The notes under the pieces: model-generated
Seen by the model: the letters and a program-made list of their open reading frames with translations, nothing else
What the model was told of the DNA's origin: nothing
Databases searched by the model: none
Translations under genes and position numbers: made by a program
NCBI GenBank assembly: GCA_937920475.1
Contig: CALEUX010000101.1
Span: 1 to 35,673, forward strand
Direction: 5' to 3'
Length of the DNA: 35,673 nucleotides
DNA from: an uncultured Marinilabiliaceae bacterium
GTDB lineage: Bacteria; Bacteroidota; Bacteroidia; Bacteroidales; Marinilabiliaceae
Part shown: positions 1 to 8,560 of the stretch, piece after piece
Position numbering within the stretch: the stretch's first letter is position 1
How the letters are laid out: every line of letters starts with the position of its first letter

Positions 1-429
1 TGTAGGCGCTGTTAAAGTGTATTGCAGCTGTCCGTTGGCTATTCGCAAACTATCGTAACGCACATCTGCGGTTGGGTTAAATTTAATTTTTTGCTGGTAC
101 ACCAAAGGGCCATTGGTTTTAACAGTTGGAAAACTGAAAGCATTGGCATAATCATTAATCTCAACCAGATTTTCCCATTCAAGGAACACCTCTTCGGTGT
201 ACGACATAGATATTAAGCCATCAGGGCCAACCAGAAACTCTTGGTCAGCGTATTCAGCTTCAAGCCAGTCGATGGCGGTAATGTTGAATTTTGCAAAGGG
301 GCCGGCAAATTCAATTTTTCTTTTATTGGTATTGTTGTCAAAATCCAATACAATATCGTTTTCTTTACATCCCGACGATGAGAAAATCAGGATGGCAATA
401 GCTATTGTTATGATGGTTTTCGCGCTCAT
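1..429 (-). CDS. Putative lipoprotein, N-terminal part (gene runs off the left edge)
   Basis: Reading the minus strand from an ATG at 429 gives 143 uninterrupted codons to the window edge, so the stop lies outside. The product begins with a short basic n-region, a hydrophobic stretch (about residues 5-17) and a lipobox ending SSGC, with Cys21 as the expected lipidated residue. This makes it a membrane-anchored periplasmic or surface lipoprotein. The rest is acidic and hydrophilic, rich in beta-type sequence, and I do not recognise a family. It lies downstream of the OmpA/PD40 gene on the same strand but a MITE-like element separates them, so co-transcription is doubtful. The start codon is only 17 bp from the end of that element, so the element contributes the upstream region. 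The plus-strand reading frames here are shadows: signal peptide, lipobox and an open frame to the edge all favour the minus strand. Confidence 0.75.
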   Translation of the reverse strand, partial: MSAKTIITIAIAILIFSSSGCKENDIVLDFDNNTNKRKIEFAGPFAKFNITAIDWLEAEYADQEFLVGPDGLISMSYTEEVFLEWENLVEINDYANAFSFPTVKTNGPLVYQQKIKFNPTADVRYDSLRIANGQLQYTLTAPT

Positions 430-446
430 TTTTTCTGTTTTATTTA

Positions 447-704
447 GAAACTGTTTAAAATTATTTTTTAGACATAAGACGCGAAGTCCCGAGTATCGGG
501 GAAAGACGCTTAGACACGTGTTCCGGTTTATCGGAAAAAGATGCAAAAAGTAACATGCTTAAAATAAGCAAAATAATTTAATCGTCTTGTTTGTCTGTAT
601 TTCTATTTAGTCTTTTCCCGAAAAACCGGGACACGTCTTTCTGTCTGGTATCTAAACTTCTAAGAGTCTATAATAAATTCAGGAAACTAAATTTAAACAG
701 ATAC
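447..704 (-). mobile_element. MITE-like element, copy 1 (258 bp)
   Basis: This is one of three related intergenic elements (others at 10323-10539 and 15271-15507), here in reverse orientation. The ends form an inverted repeat of about 17 bp whose core is CTGTTTAAATTTA, slightly degraded on the left side. It is flanked by a perfect 3-bp direct repeat, TTA at 444-446 and 705-707. The interior encodes nothing plausible and contains GC-rich hairpins (for example near 494-508 and 523-538). This copy is longer than copy 2 because it carries an extra CCCGAGTATCGGG hairpin segment. It sits directly upstream of the left-edge lipoprotein gene. Terminal repeats, target duplications and lack of coding capacity fit a non-autonomous transposable element. 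Confidence 0.75.
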
Positions 705-745
705 TTAAAATCATCGCCTTAACGATTCATTCCTGATTTTAATAA

Positions 746-3223
746 TCAATCGAGTACTTCAATTTCTACGCGCCGGTTGGCAGCCCGTCCTTCGGCAGTT
801 TCGTTGGGCGCAATTGGACGGTCGAAACCGTAGCCTTCAAAATCAACCCTGTCGCCTGAAATACCTTGCGATACTAAGTAGTTTTTAACCGACAGCGCCC
901 TGCTTCGCGATAACCTTTTGTTTACTGCTGCTGAGCCCACATTATCGGTATGACCCGATACTTCTATGCGCACTTGTGGGTTTTCGCGTAAAAGGTTAAC
1001 CAGTTTATTCAGTTCTCCATACGACTCGGCCCTTAAAGTAGCATTCCCGGTATTGAATAAAATGTTTGCAATTACAATACGGGCGCCAGTTTTAATTTTC
1101 TGAAGGTCGAAGTTTTTCACCATCAGCATGGAATCGGGGTGAAAATGTAAATTCATATTTTGAAAGAAATAACCTTCAGCAGTCACCTCCAGCAAAAATG
1201 GCCCGGTGTTATCGAAGTTCAATTCATACTTACCGGTTTCGATATCGGCCTTAACCGATTGCAGAGGCGTTTGGTTATTTGGCTGATAAACCCTTATTAG
1301 TGCCGGCAAATGGTTCATGGTTTGTTCCTCGCGCACCACGCCTGTTATGGTGTAGGTGCTGATGCTGCGTGTAAGTGTTATGTTTTTCTCGCCACTTGAT
1401 TTTTGCTCATTACGCAACATCAGATTCTCTTTATGCCCAAAGAAATTCTGGGCAATAACTTCCATGGCCAAGTTGGTTTTGTCTTCAAAAGTGATGGAGT
1501 AAAAACCGGTTTGAGCATTGGAAACAACCCTGTAAATTACAGTGTCTTTATTTAAAGATTTGAACAACAGCTCTGCCTGAACCGGAGTGCCCGATTTTAC
1601 ATTGCTGATGGTACCCCATAAAGTATATGGAAAAAGTAATTTTTCGAGAGCAAAATTGCGCGATACTTTGCTGTGCCGCTCTTTTGGGCTTTCAAAGGTT
1701 TCGGTTACAGAGCGATAACCGGGAGCATCGGCCTGAATGTAAAAGTCGCCTCCATCGTCCATGTTCAGGATGTATTTAAAAGCCAGCGTATCCACATAGG
1801 CCGAGCCAGCCGGTAGCTGGTCGATGTTGCTGTACAATGTAACCAGTGCTGGTAACACTCTGCCTGTAGCTTTATCGGTTACAATTCCCGATAACTCGAA
1901 AGGTATTCGCGGGTCTTTTTTTATCAGGTAAATATCAAGCCCCCCAAAACCTCCCTGTCGTTTGGTGGCAAACAACGCCAACATGGAATCGGCTGTTGGA
2001 TGGTAAAATAGCTCGTCGCCCGGACTGTTAATGGGATAACCCATATTAATTGGTTTGCTCCATTTTCCGGTTTCATCCTTTTCAATTCTGTAAATATCGA
2101 AACCTCCCATTCCGGGATGTCCATTGGATGAGAAATACAGGGTTTGGCCATCAGGAGTAACAAACACAGCTTCTTCATCGCCGGTTGAATTGATGGTTGG
2201 CCCCATGTTTCGTGGTTTTGTAAAACGCTTGTCACCTTTTCTCTGAACATGCCAGATATCTTTTCCTCCCACGCCATTACGTCGTTTCGAAACAAAATAG
2301 CCATCACCGGTGTCGCTCACAGTTAATGTGGTTTCCTGATAGGCTTTTGTGTTCACTTTGCCTTTAATGCGGCTTTTTTTTCTGATTTTTCCTGTTTCAA
2401 TTATGGCCGAGCGGATATTGCCATTTTTATTTTTGCCTTTATAGTAAAAGAGTTTGTTTTGGCTGTTATTAGCACCTGAAACGCTCCTGTTTTTTGAACC
2501 GCTCAGCTTAACCACCTCTATTGCTTCTGATGGATTATCATTGCCATTCCAGGTGGTATAAAATATTCGTTCTTTAAATTCTGAAGGGCCGACACCTTTT
2601 TGCAAATCCTTGTTGGGGCGGCGTGAGGTGAAGAAAATCAAAGAGTCTTTAATAAGCTGAACGGCTGCATAATCGTCGTAATAGCTGTTTATATTCGGGC
2701 CCATGTTAATAATAAATACGGGAATTGAGTCTCTAATGGCATTCCCGGCAAACTCACATTCGCGGGTAAGTTGTCTTATTTCATCGGCAACACGTATTTG
2801 CTGCGACAAAGGAAGAGCCAGAATATAGGTTTTAAAAGCTTCTTTGGCGTGGGTGTGCATCAAATTTTGCTGGTACGCTTTACCAAGCTGGTAATAATAA
2901 TCGGAGGCCGTTTCAGGATCGGTAATCAATAAATAGTCCAGCGCTTTTTTAGGATTAGTGCCATACAACGAACTTACTCCAATTTTGTAATTTAATGGTG
3001 AGTGGTTTTGTGTGTATTGATAAAGTTTTAAATAATAGGAGAGTGCTTCGTCGTAGATTCTTTTGCTGTAATAATAATCACCACGCTTAAGATTTCCTGC
3101 GGCAATTTTTTTATTTCCGGTTTTAAAAACGATATGTTTTTTATCGATAACAGGGTTTTCCTGGCTAAAAGCCGGTAGCGACAGCCAGAAAAATATTAAA
3201 ATACCCGGTAGATATAGTTTCAT
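746..3223 (-). CDS. TPR / PD40 (WD40-like) / OmpA-C envelope protein
   Basis: The 825-residue product has a cleavable signal peptide (about residues 1-20, ending AFSQ). A TPR-like helical region spans about 40-135. A PD40 beta-propeller region covers about 190-435, with repeated units of the form TPDGQTLYFSSNG and GGFDIY. One or more carboxypeptidase-regulatory/Ig-like domains follow (about 440-700), and a C-terminal OmpA domain occupies 721-825. The OmpA part keeps the SGHTDNVG segment and the NKRLSRSRA helix used for binding diaminopimelate in peptidoglycan. The protein should therefore sit in the periplasm or outer membrane, anchored to the cell wall. The domain order matches PorE-type proteins of the type IX secretion system and the wider OmpA/PD40 family often encoded next to PorP/SprF proteins. 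No PorP/SprF-like gene is visible here, so a T9SS role is inference. The start is the ATG that opens the signal peptide. Confidence 0.88.
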   Translation of the reverse strand: MKLYLPGILIFFWLSLPAFSQENPVIDKKHIVFKTGNKKIAAGNLKRGDYYYSKRIYDEALSYYLKLYQYTQNHSPLNYKIGVSSLYGTNPKKALDYLLITDPETASDYYYQLGKAYQQNLMHTHAKEAFKTYILALPLSQQIRVADEIRQLTRECEFAGNAIRDSIPVFIINMGPNINSYYDDYAAVQLIKDSLIFFTSRRPNKDLQKGVGPSEFKERIFYTTWNGNDNPSEAIEVVKLSGSKNRSVSGANNSQNKLFYYKGKNKNGNIRSAIIETGKIRKKSRIKGKVNTKAYQETTLTVSDTGDGYFVSKRRNGVGGKDIWHVQRKGDKRFTKPRNMGPTINSTGDEEAVFVTPDGQTLYFSSNGHPGMGGFDIYRIEKDETGKWSKPINMGYPINSPGDELFYHPTADSMLALFATKRQGGFGGLDIYLIKKDPRIPFELSGIVTDKATGRVLPALVTLYSNIDQLPAGSAYVDTLAFKYILNMDDGGDFYIQADAPGYRSVTETFESPKERHSKVSRNFALEKLLFPYTLWGTISNVKSGTPVQAELLFKSLNKDTVIYRVVSNAQTGFYSITFEDKTNLAMEVIAQNFFGHKENLMLRNEQKSSGEKNITLTRSISTYTITGVVREEQTMNHLPALIRVYQPNNQTPLQSVKADIETGKYELNFDNTGPFLLEVTAEGYFFQNMNLHFHPDSMLMVKNFDLQKIKTGARIVIANILFNTGNATLRAESYGELNKLVNLLRENPQVRIEVSGHTDNVGSAAVNKRLSRSRALSVKNYLVSQGISGDRVDFEGYGFDRPIAPNETAEGRAANRRVEIEVLD

Positions 3224-3451
3224 GCTGATTAGGTTTGGTAATGAAATGTACAGATTATAATGATGCAGGTTGAATTAATATGATAAATTTATAGAAGTTT
3301 TTGATGAAATTCCAGTAATTATGCGTCGCTATTTAAAATCATTATCAACGAACAATAAAGAGCCAAGGGCGCAGGGCATAGGGCATAGTGGTAAGAGACA
3401 TGGGCTATATGCTGCAAGCAAAGAACTAACAACTAACCTATGTATGCTTAA
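3224..3451. other. Intergenic region between divergent genes, no gene seen
   Basis: This is the left part of the 368-bp spacer between the divergent OmpA/PD40 gene and the DEAD-box helicase gene. I see no credible reading frame. Around 3360-3405 there is a purine-rich stretch with short imperfect repeats of the type GGGCATAGGGCATAG, resembling the degenerate repeat tracts elsewhere in the window. Promoters for the leftward gene must lie here, but I found no convincing TAnnTTTG box on the minus strand. Confidence 0.5.
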
Positions 3452-3483
3452 TTGTTATCATTAAGGTTTTTAATCTATCTTTG
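3452..3483 (+). promoter_or_regulatory. Probable Bacteroidota-type promoter of the DEAD-box helicase gene
   Basis: A perfect TAnnTTTG -7 box (TATCTTTG, 3476-3483) is preceded by TTG at 3452-3454 with a 21-bp spacer, matching the housekeeping sigma-ABfr promoter pattern. The predicted start, a few bases after 3483, leaves a leader of roughly 100 nt before the ATG at 3592. That is long for this group and could carry post-transcriptional control. Confidence 0.55.
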
Positions 3484-3591
3484 TTGAGGAAAAATGTGTT
3501 ATCCATACATGGTCACACCGCCTATGCATCAGCACTTTAAGCAATATAATTGCTATTTCAATAGGCCCATTCAATATAAAATATTATTCAG

Positions 3592-4833
3592 ATGAAGTTT
3601 GAAAAATACAATCTTATACCTCAATTAAAGAAAAATTTGGAACGGCTTGATTTTAAGAGACCAACCGATATTCAGTATAAGTGCATTCCACCTGTTTTAC
3701 GCGGTGAAGATGTTTTGGCCATTGCTCAAACGGGAACCGGTAAAACTGCTGCGTTTGCCATACCCATTATACAGCTTTTATCCACCCGACGTATTTTTCA
3801 GGAAGCCTACTCGGTACGATGCCTGGTTATGGTGCCCACCCACGAATTGGCCATTCAGGTGGCCGGTGTTTTTAACGAGTTGGTGAGCGGTATTGGTTTG
3901 CAGGTACTTGGTTTGTTTGGAGGAGTTGAGCAAGCGCCGCAAATAGAAAGGTTAAAAAAAGGTGTTGATATTTTGGTAGCCACACCCGGACGTATGTTTG
4001 ATTTGGCCAGTCAGGGCTTTTTATCATTTAAAGAAGTTGAAATACTTGTGCTCGATGAGGCCGATCACATGCTCGAATTGGGTTTTATATCTGATATGCA
4101 GCAACTGGTAAAACGAATTCCAAAAAAGCGACAAACGCTGTTTTTTTCTGCCACCATCAATAAAAATATAAAGGATTTGGCTTACGGATTGGTTCAGCAT
4201 GCGGTTCGTATACAAATTTCTCCTAAAGATCCGGTTTCAAAAAATATCGATCATTCGGTAGCTTATGTGGAAATGGATCATAAGCGGTTTTTTCTGGAAC
4301 ATATTATTAAAGAGCACCCCGAAAGCAAAATCCTGGTTTTTGTGCGAACAAAAGTTAGGGCCGAACGTGTTGCCAAAGCTCTGGAACGTGTTGGTCTGGA
4401 AAGTATGACCATTCACAGTGATAAAGATCAAAAAGATCGCAATCAGGTTATGAGCCGGTTTAAAGAGGGTATTTGTAAGGTTTTAGTTGCTACTGATGTG
4501 AGTGCTCGTGGTATCGATATCCCCAATGTTGAATACGTGGTAAATTATGATTTGCCCGATGTGCCTGAAAACTATGTACATCGTGTAGGTCGCACCGGAA
4601 GAGGCGTTCAAAAAGGTACGGCTATTTCATTTTGCAGCGCCGAAGAGAAAGAAACTTTGGCCACCATTGAAACATTTCTGGATAAACCCATAACTGTGCT
4701 GACAATCCGCCGCGATGAATATGAGGCTACCATTGATTTTTCACCTGCCGCCACTCATGACTGGCAATCATTGATTAACGAGCAGATTCAATTGGAACAA
4801 CAACCGAAGGTTAAGAAGGGTAAAAAGAAATAG
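3592..4833 (+). CDS. DEAD-box ATP-dependent RNA helicase (RhlE/DeaD-like)
   Basis: The 413-residue product is a complete two-domain DEAD-box helicase that unwinds or remodels RNA using ATP. All motifs are present in order: Q motif (PTDIQ, about 24-28), Walker A AQTGTGKT (45-52), PTHELA (motif Ia), TPGR (Ib), DEAD (155-158), SAT (about 186-188), VFVRT (IV), ARGID (V) and HRVGRTGRG (VI). The C-terminal tail is short and very basic (VKKGKKK), as in many RhlE-type enzymes that bind RNA loosely. Members of this family act in rRNA maturation, ribosome assembly and mRNA decay, often in the cold; the exact subgroup cannot be settled by eye. The gene is monocistronic, with its own promoter and a leader of about 100 nt. 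The neighbours on both sides run the other way. Confidence 0.93.
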   Translation: MKFEKYNLIPQLKKNLERLDFKRPTDIQYKCIPPVLRGEDVLAIAQTGTGKTAAFAIPIIQLLSTRRIFQEAYSVRCLVMVPTHELAIQVAGVFNELVSGIGLQVLGLFGGVEQAPQIERLKKGVDILVATPGRMFDLASQGFLSFKEVEILVLDEADHMLELGFISDMQQLVKRIPKKRQTLFFSATINKNIKDLAYGLVQHAVRIQISPKDPVSKNIDHSVAYVEMDHKRFFLEHIIKEHPESKILVFVRTKVRAERVAKALERVGLESMTIHSDKDQKDRNQVMSRFKEGICKVLVATDVSARGIDIPNVEYVVNYDLPDVPENYVHRVGRTGRGVQKGTAISFCSAEEKETLATIETFLDKPITVLTIRRDEYEATIDFSPAATHDWQSLINEQIQLEQQPKVKKGKKK

Positions 4834-4979
4834 ATGACAAGTGAACTGTAAAAAGTCAGAAGTTTTTAGTTCAAAGTTTTTTAGTTCAAAGTTCTTAGTG
4901 TATTACAAGTCAATGTTTTGGGTGTACTGAAAATGCCTGCCAACCTTAATATTAACATCTTTAAACACAGCTGCTTATT

Positions 4980-5615
4980 CTATTGAAGTAACCTGATAAC
5001 AGCTGTTATAACCAGATAAAGGGCAAATCCCACCAGAAATGTTCCACAAACGGCAATGAGTATTCTGTAAACTTTGTCGGTGAACAACTTTTTACCTTTG
5101 CTCACAGCCACTGAAATAGACGTGTACCACAAAAAATCGCCGGCAATATGACCGGTAAAAAAGAAAACAATGCCCCATATTCCAAAAGCCTGGGCATAAA
5201 CAATGTAGCCTATTCCTATGGTTGCCCACCAAATAATCCAATACGGATTGGCCAAACTCATAAGAGCTCCTGTTAACAGTAGATTGTTTGATTTTTTATC
5301 AGTTTTTTCAACATCAACCGATAATTTTGGAATGGAGCGAAACATCCCCCAGGCCATCCAAAACATAATGGCTCCGCCAGCCAGAGCAATTATCAGAAAA
5401 AACAGGTTGTGTTTTAGCACAGGGCCTAATCCGAACAAAAGACCAACAATGAGCAGAAGCTCGAGCAATGCATGACCTGCAATCAATAATGGCCCTGCCA
5501 TTGGCCCTTTTTGTGTGCTTTCGCTAATGGTTACCGTAAGTAAAGGGCCCGGCATCATAGCACCTGAAAGAGCTATTATGGTGGAGGTTATGAAAATTGT
5601 AAAGAGTGAAAACAT
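4980..5615 (-). CDS. LysE/RhtB-family amino-acid exporter
   Basis: The 211-residue protein is almost entirely hydrophobic, with about six membrane segments, the usual size and topology of the LysE superfamily. The first helix carries the family signature GAMMPGP (residues 18-24), and a polar loop rich in lysine separates the first three helices from the rest. The family exports amino acids and similar small solutes across the inner membrane; the substrate cannot be told from sequence. It lies 52 bp downstream of the radical SAM gene on the same strand and is probably co-transcribed with it. If so, it might export the product of that enzyme, which is inference. No terminator is obvious in the repeat-containing 146-bp spacer towards the convergent helicase gene. 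Confidence 0.85.
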   Translation of the reverse strand: MFSLFTIFITSTIIALSGAMMPGPLLTVTISESTQKGPMAGPLLIAGHALLELLLIVGLLFGLGPVLKHNLFFLIIALAGGAIMFWMAWGMFRSIPKLSVDVEKTDKKSNNLLLTGALMSLANPYWIIWWATIGIGYIVYAQAFGIWGIVFFFTGHIAGDFLWYTSISVAVSKGKKLFTDKVYRILIAVCGTFLVGFALYLVITAVIRLLQ

Positions 5616-5667
5616 AATTATTTGAATTAGAGCCTTATTGTTTTTTGCTATACCACTTCATAATAAT

Positions 5668-7470
5668 CTATTCGTTAAGCCATTTTTTTACAGGCCAGTC
5701 CAGACACAATCCATGCATATAATTATAAGTTGCTTTGCGTAAAGCATTGCCAAGTTTGTCGAGGTTTATTTTTTGATTGTCAGTGAAATAAACTTCATTA
5801 TTGGCAAATGAGCCTGTTTGGTTGGGCAGTTTTACAGCCCCATACAATTCAGGATTAACGCCCGACGGACTATGCACTGTCATGGCGTACCGATGCCAGA
5901 ATGCTGACTGAATAATGCCTTCTTCAAACATCTGACGAACAGTTTCAAGGCCTTCCAATGTTTCTTTCTGCGTTTGGGTTGGGAAACCATACATCAGGTA
6001 AGCATGAACCATAATGCCGTTTTGCGATAAATTCCGGGCTGTTTCAAAAGCCTGTTCAATGGTAACACCTTTGTTAATTAATTTTAATAATCGGTTTGAT
6101 GTCACCTCAATGCCACCTGAAACTGCTATACAGCCTGCCTGTGCTATTAACTGGCACAATTCGGCTGTAAAGGTTTTTTCAAACCTGATATTTGTCCACC
6201 AACTGATTATAAGCTTGCGGCGAATGATTTCTTCCGATAAATCGCGTAACAAGCGGGGAGGAGCTGCTTCATCGGTAAAATGGAAGCCTCTTGTGCCTGT
6301 TTGTTGCATAACGGTTTCAATATAATCGCAAAGTTGATTGGCCGGCAAAGCTTCGTAGCAGCTAATGTAGGGCAACGAGGTGTCGCAAAAGGCACATTTG
6401 CCCCAATAACAACCATGCGCCAGCGTCATTTTATTCCATCGACCATCGCTCCAGAGTTTATGCATAGGGTTGGCAACTTCAATAACCGATATGTATTGGT
6501 CGAGCGGTAAATCGGAATAATCGGGTGCGGGAATTTGTTTAAAAGGGATGGCATGATGCGGTTTGGCAGGTACAAATTCCACTTCTCCATTACTGTTTCT
6601 GAAATAGGTTTGGCAAAAATCTGATATTTTTTCACCTGTCAGATGATTGATTAGTGCCTTTAAAGATGGTTCCCCGTCATCAAGCAAAATGTAATGAACA
6701 AAATCAAAAACACGTGCATCAGTTAACTGACGCAATTCAGTATTAGCATAGCCACCACCCCAAACAACGGTAGTATTTGGGTAATGATTAATAATATAAC
6801 GGCTGCAAATAAAAGCTCCCATTAAATTGCCAGGAAATGGGATGGAGAAACAAACCATTTCGGGATTGAAGGCTTTTATTTTTTTATCTAAAAGTTGCAG
6901 AAGCCACTCATCCAGCAACGAAAGTGGTTGACTGAGCGCCATTAAAAGTGGGTCGAGTTGGGGCAATCGAATGCAAAGATGTTCGGCATAACGACTTAGC
7001 TCAAAATGCGGCGTGATGGTTTCTTTTATAAAATCAGCCAAATCGTCGATGTAAAGGGTGGCCATATGACGGGCCATTTCGGTATTTCCTAAGGTTCCAA
7101 ACGCCCAATGTGGGTCGGCCATGTTATTGAAACGTTCCCCCTTTGGCAGCCAGTCGGTATTACAAATGCGGGTTACCAGAGAATTATCTTTACCCTGGAG
7201 AAATTGCATCACAGCATCAATGGTGTCGATATATTGTTGTTGATTGGCAAACACCTGACGGGTCTGACGGGTTGTTTTCCTGTTTATGTTCGCTTCTTTA
7301 AACAATGTTTGCAATCCATTGGAAGAGAATATTCTGTTTACCAATTCAATTCCCAAATCGGCCTGCATAACCTGATGACCCTCAGAAACTAAGAAACTCT
7401 TTAAATAGGGCGTTGCCGGGTATGGCGTGTTTAACTGGGTAAGAGGCGGTGTTAGCAGGAGGATTTTCAT
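5668..7470 (-). CDS. B12-binding-domain radical SAM protein
   Basis: The product (600 residues from this start) opens like a cobalamin-binding Rossmann domain (MKILLLTPP). A second Rossmann-like half contains VVWGGGYANTE, typical of the B12-binding/radical SAM family. The radical SAM core follows, with the cluster-binding cysteines at C354, C359 and C362 in the segment HGCYWGKCAFCD. That spacing is C-x4-C-x2-C, one residue longer than the classical C-x3-C-x2-C. Downstream are the expected SAM-binding elements (GGIEV and AYLMYGFPTQT). Relatives methylate or rearrange unactivated carbons; the substrate here is unknown. I chose the ATG at 7470 because it gives the family N-terminus. An in-frame ATG at 7488 and a TTG at 7497 would only add a few residues. 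It is probably in an operon with the LysE-type exporter. Confidence 0.82.
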   Translation of the reverse strand: MKILLLTPPLTQLNTPYPATPYLKSFLVSEGHQVMQADLGIELVNRIFSSNGLQTLFKEANINRKTTRQTRQVFANQQQYIDTIDAVMQFLQGKDNSLVTRICNTDWLPKGERFNNMADPHWAFGTLGNTEMARHMATLYIDDLADFIKETITPHFELSRYAEHLCIRLPQLDPLLMALSQPLSLLDEWLLQLLDKKIKAFNPEMVCFSIPFPGNLMGAFICSRYIINHYPNTTVVWGGGYANTELRQLTDARVFDFVHYILLDDGEPSLKALINHLTGEKISDFCQTYFRNSNGEVEFVPAKPHHAIPFKQIPAPDYSDLPLDQYISVIEVANPMHKLWSDGRWNKMTLAHGCYWGKCAFCDTSLPYISCYEALPANQLCDYIETVMQQTGTRGFHFTDEAAPPRLLRDLSEEIIRRKLIISWWTNIRFEKTFTAELCQLIAQAGCIAVSGGIEVTSNRLLKLINKGVTIEQAFETARNLSQNGIMVHAYLMYGFPTQTQKETLEGLETVRQMFEEGIIQSAFWHRYAMTVHSPSGVNPELYGAVKLPNQTGSFANNEVYFTDNQKINLDKLGNALRKATYNYMHGLCLDWPVKKWLNE

Positions 7471-7741
7471 AAACCATTGGTGTTGCATGTTTTGCAAACA
7501 TAAGAATTTTAAAATTTTAAGTGAGCGTTTAAAATTAGTTTTCTATTACTATAAAAAGCTTCTATGCGTTTATCAGTTGCCAATGATTAAAAATCAAACT
7601 GTTAAATATATATTTAAGTAACAGAAATACAGTGTTATATAAAATCCGTTTTGGTGTATATTTAAATTTTTTACAATAAATTATTAACCTTTTTAAAATT
7701 AACGGCGTACAAGCACTCAACTTACTTAAACAGATTTGAAA

Positions 7742-8551
7742 ATGATGAAGAGGTTGATGCTGTTTTTCGTTACGTTTTTTTTGTTTTTCCCCACTAGTTT
7801 TTCCTATTTATCTGCCGGTATGGAAGAGAATGAATTACCGGAAACTTTTCAGATGAATTATGGCAGTATGGTATCGTGGTTTTATAATGAATTGAACGAT
7901 ATTGCGTTAAAGCCCGATTTTAATGTGTTTAGCAAAGCATTAACTGGTTTTTTAAATCTAAAAGCCAATAATCAGATAAATAATAACCTTCTTACTATTA
8001 TCGACTTTTCTTTGCCATCGAATCAGGAACGTATGTGGATTGTTGACGTTCATCAAATGAAAGTTTTGCATACAAGTCTGGTATCGCATGGGCGCAACAG
8101 CGGCGAATTATATGCCAACCGTTTTTCAAATGTTGTATCTTCTTATCAAAGTAGTTTGGGCTTTTATTTAACAGGCGATATTTATTCTGGTAAGCATGGA
8201 ATGTCGCTTCTTTTAGAAGGGCAGGAGCGTGGCATTAACGATAAAGCCCGCGAAAGAGCCATTGTTATACATAGTGCCGATTATGTTAGTGAAGAGTATA
8301 TTAAAGCGAATGGACGATTAGGACGAAGTCATGGATGTCCTGCCATTCCGGTTGCCAATCATCAGAAAATCATTAAAATGATTGCTGGTGGTTCCTGCCT
8401 CTATATTTATCATCCCGAAGCTTCCTATCATCAAAGTACTGAAATGCTTACCAACGACAAAGCACTCGCCGGAATGAAACAACTTATTTCTGAAGGCCCA
8501 GAATTTTTGGGCGTTTTTTCGGCTTTACCTTTTATTGTAAAACCTGCTTAG
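7742..8551 (+). CDS. Murein L,D-transpeptidase catalytic-domain protein (YkuD_2 type)
   Basis: The product (270 residues) has a hydrophobic N-terminal signal or anchor (about residues 3-25) and then a YkuD_2-type domain. Family features are SSLGFYLTGDIYSGKHG, the LEGQERGIND segment, the conserved IVIHSADYVS histidine and the catalytic motif GRSHGCPAIP, with H197 and C199. Such proteins resemble L,D-transpeptidases, which form 3-3 cross-links in peptidoglycan or attach proteins to it. YkuD_2 members have rarely been tested biochemically. ATG at 7742 is followed at once by another ATG at 7745; a TTG at 7736 is less likely. The gene meets the second L,D-transpeptidase gene tail to tail, with only 9 bp between the stops, so the two genes must share or overlap terminators. 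Confidence 0.87.
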   Translation: MMKRLMLFFVTFFLFFPTSFSYLSAGMEENELPETFQMNYGSMVSWFYNELNDIALKPDFNVFSKALTGFLNLKANNQINNNLLTIIDFSLPSNQERMWIVDVHQMKVLHTSLVSHGRNSGELYANRFSNVVSSYQSSLGFYLTGDIYSGKHGMSLLLEGQERGINDKARERAIVIHSADYVSEEYIKANGRLGRSHGCPAIPVANHQKIIKMIAGGSCLYIYHPEASYHQSTEMLTNDKALAGMKQLISEGPEFLGVFSALPFIVKPA

Positions 8552-8560
8552 AGCCTCTTT

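Noticed and set aside
197-553. Plus-strand open frame overlapping the left-edge lipoprotein and ending in FRFIGKRCKK
   Set aside because: It is antisense to a lipoprotein gene and its C-terminus comes from the MITE-like element. The same tail appears in another chance frame at 10475-10747.
746-3223. Naming the OmpA/PD40 protein porE
   Set aside because: The domain order fits, but many paralogous OmpA/PD40 proteins exist in Bacteroidota and no other T9SS core gene is adjacent.
4834-4979. Short repeats TTTAGTTCAAAGTT as a possible CRISPR or tandem array
   Set aside because: There are only two or three imperfect adjacent units with no spacers; it is simple slippage sequence.
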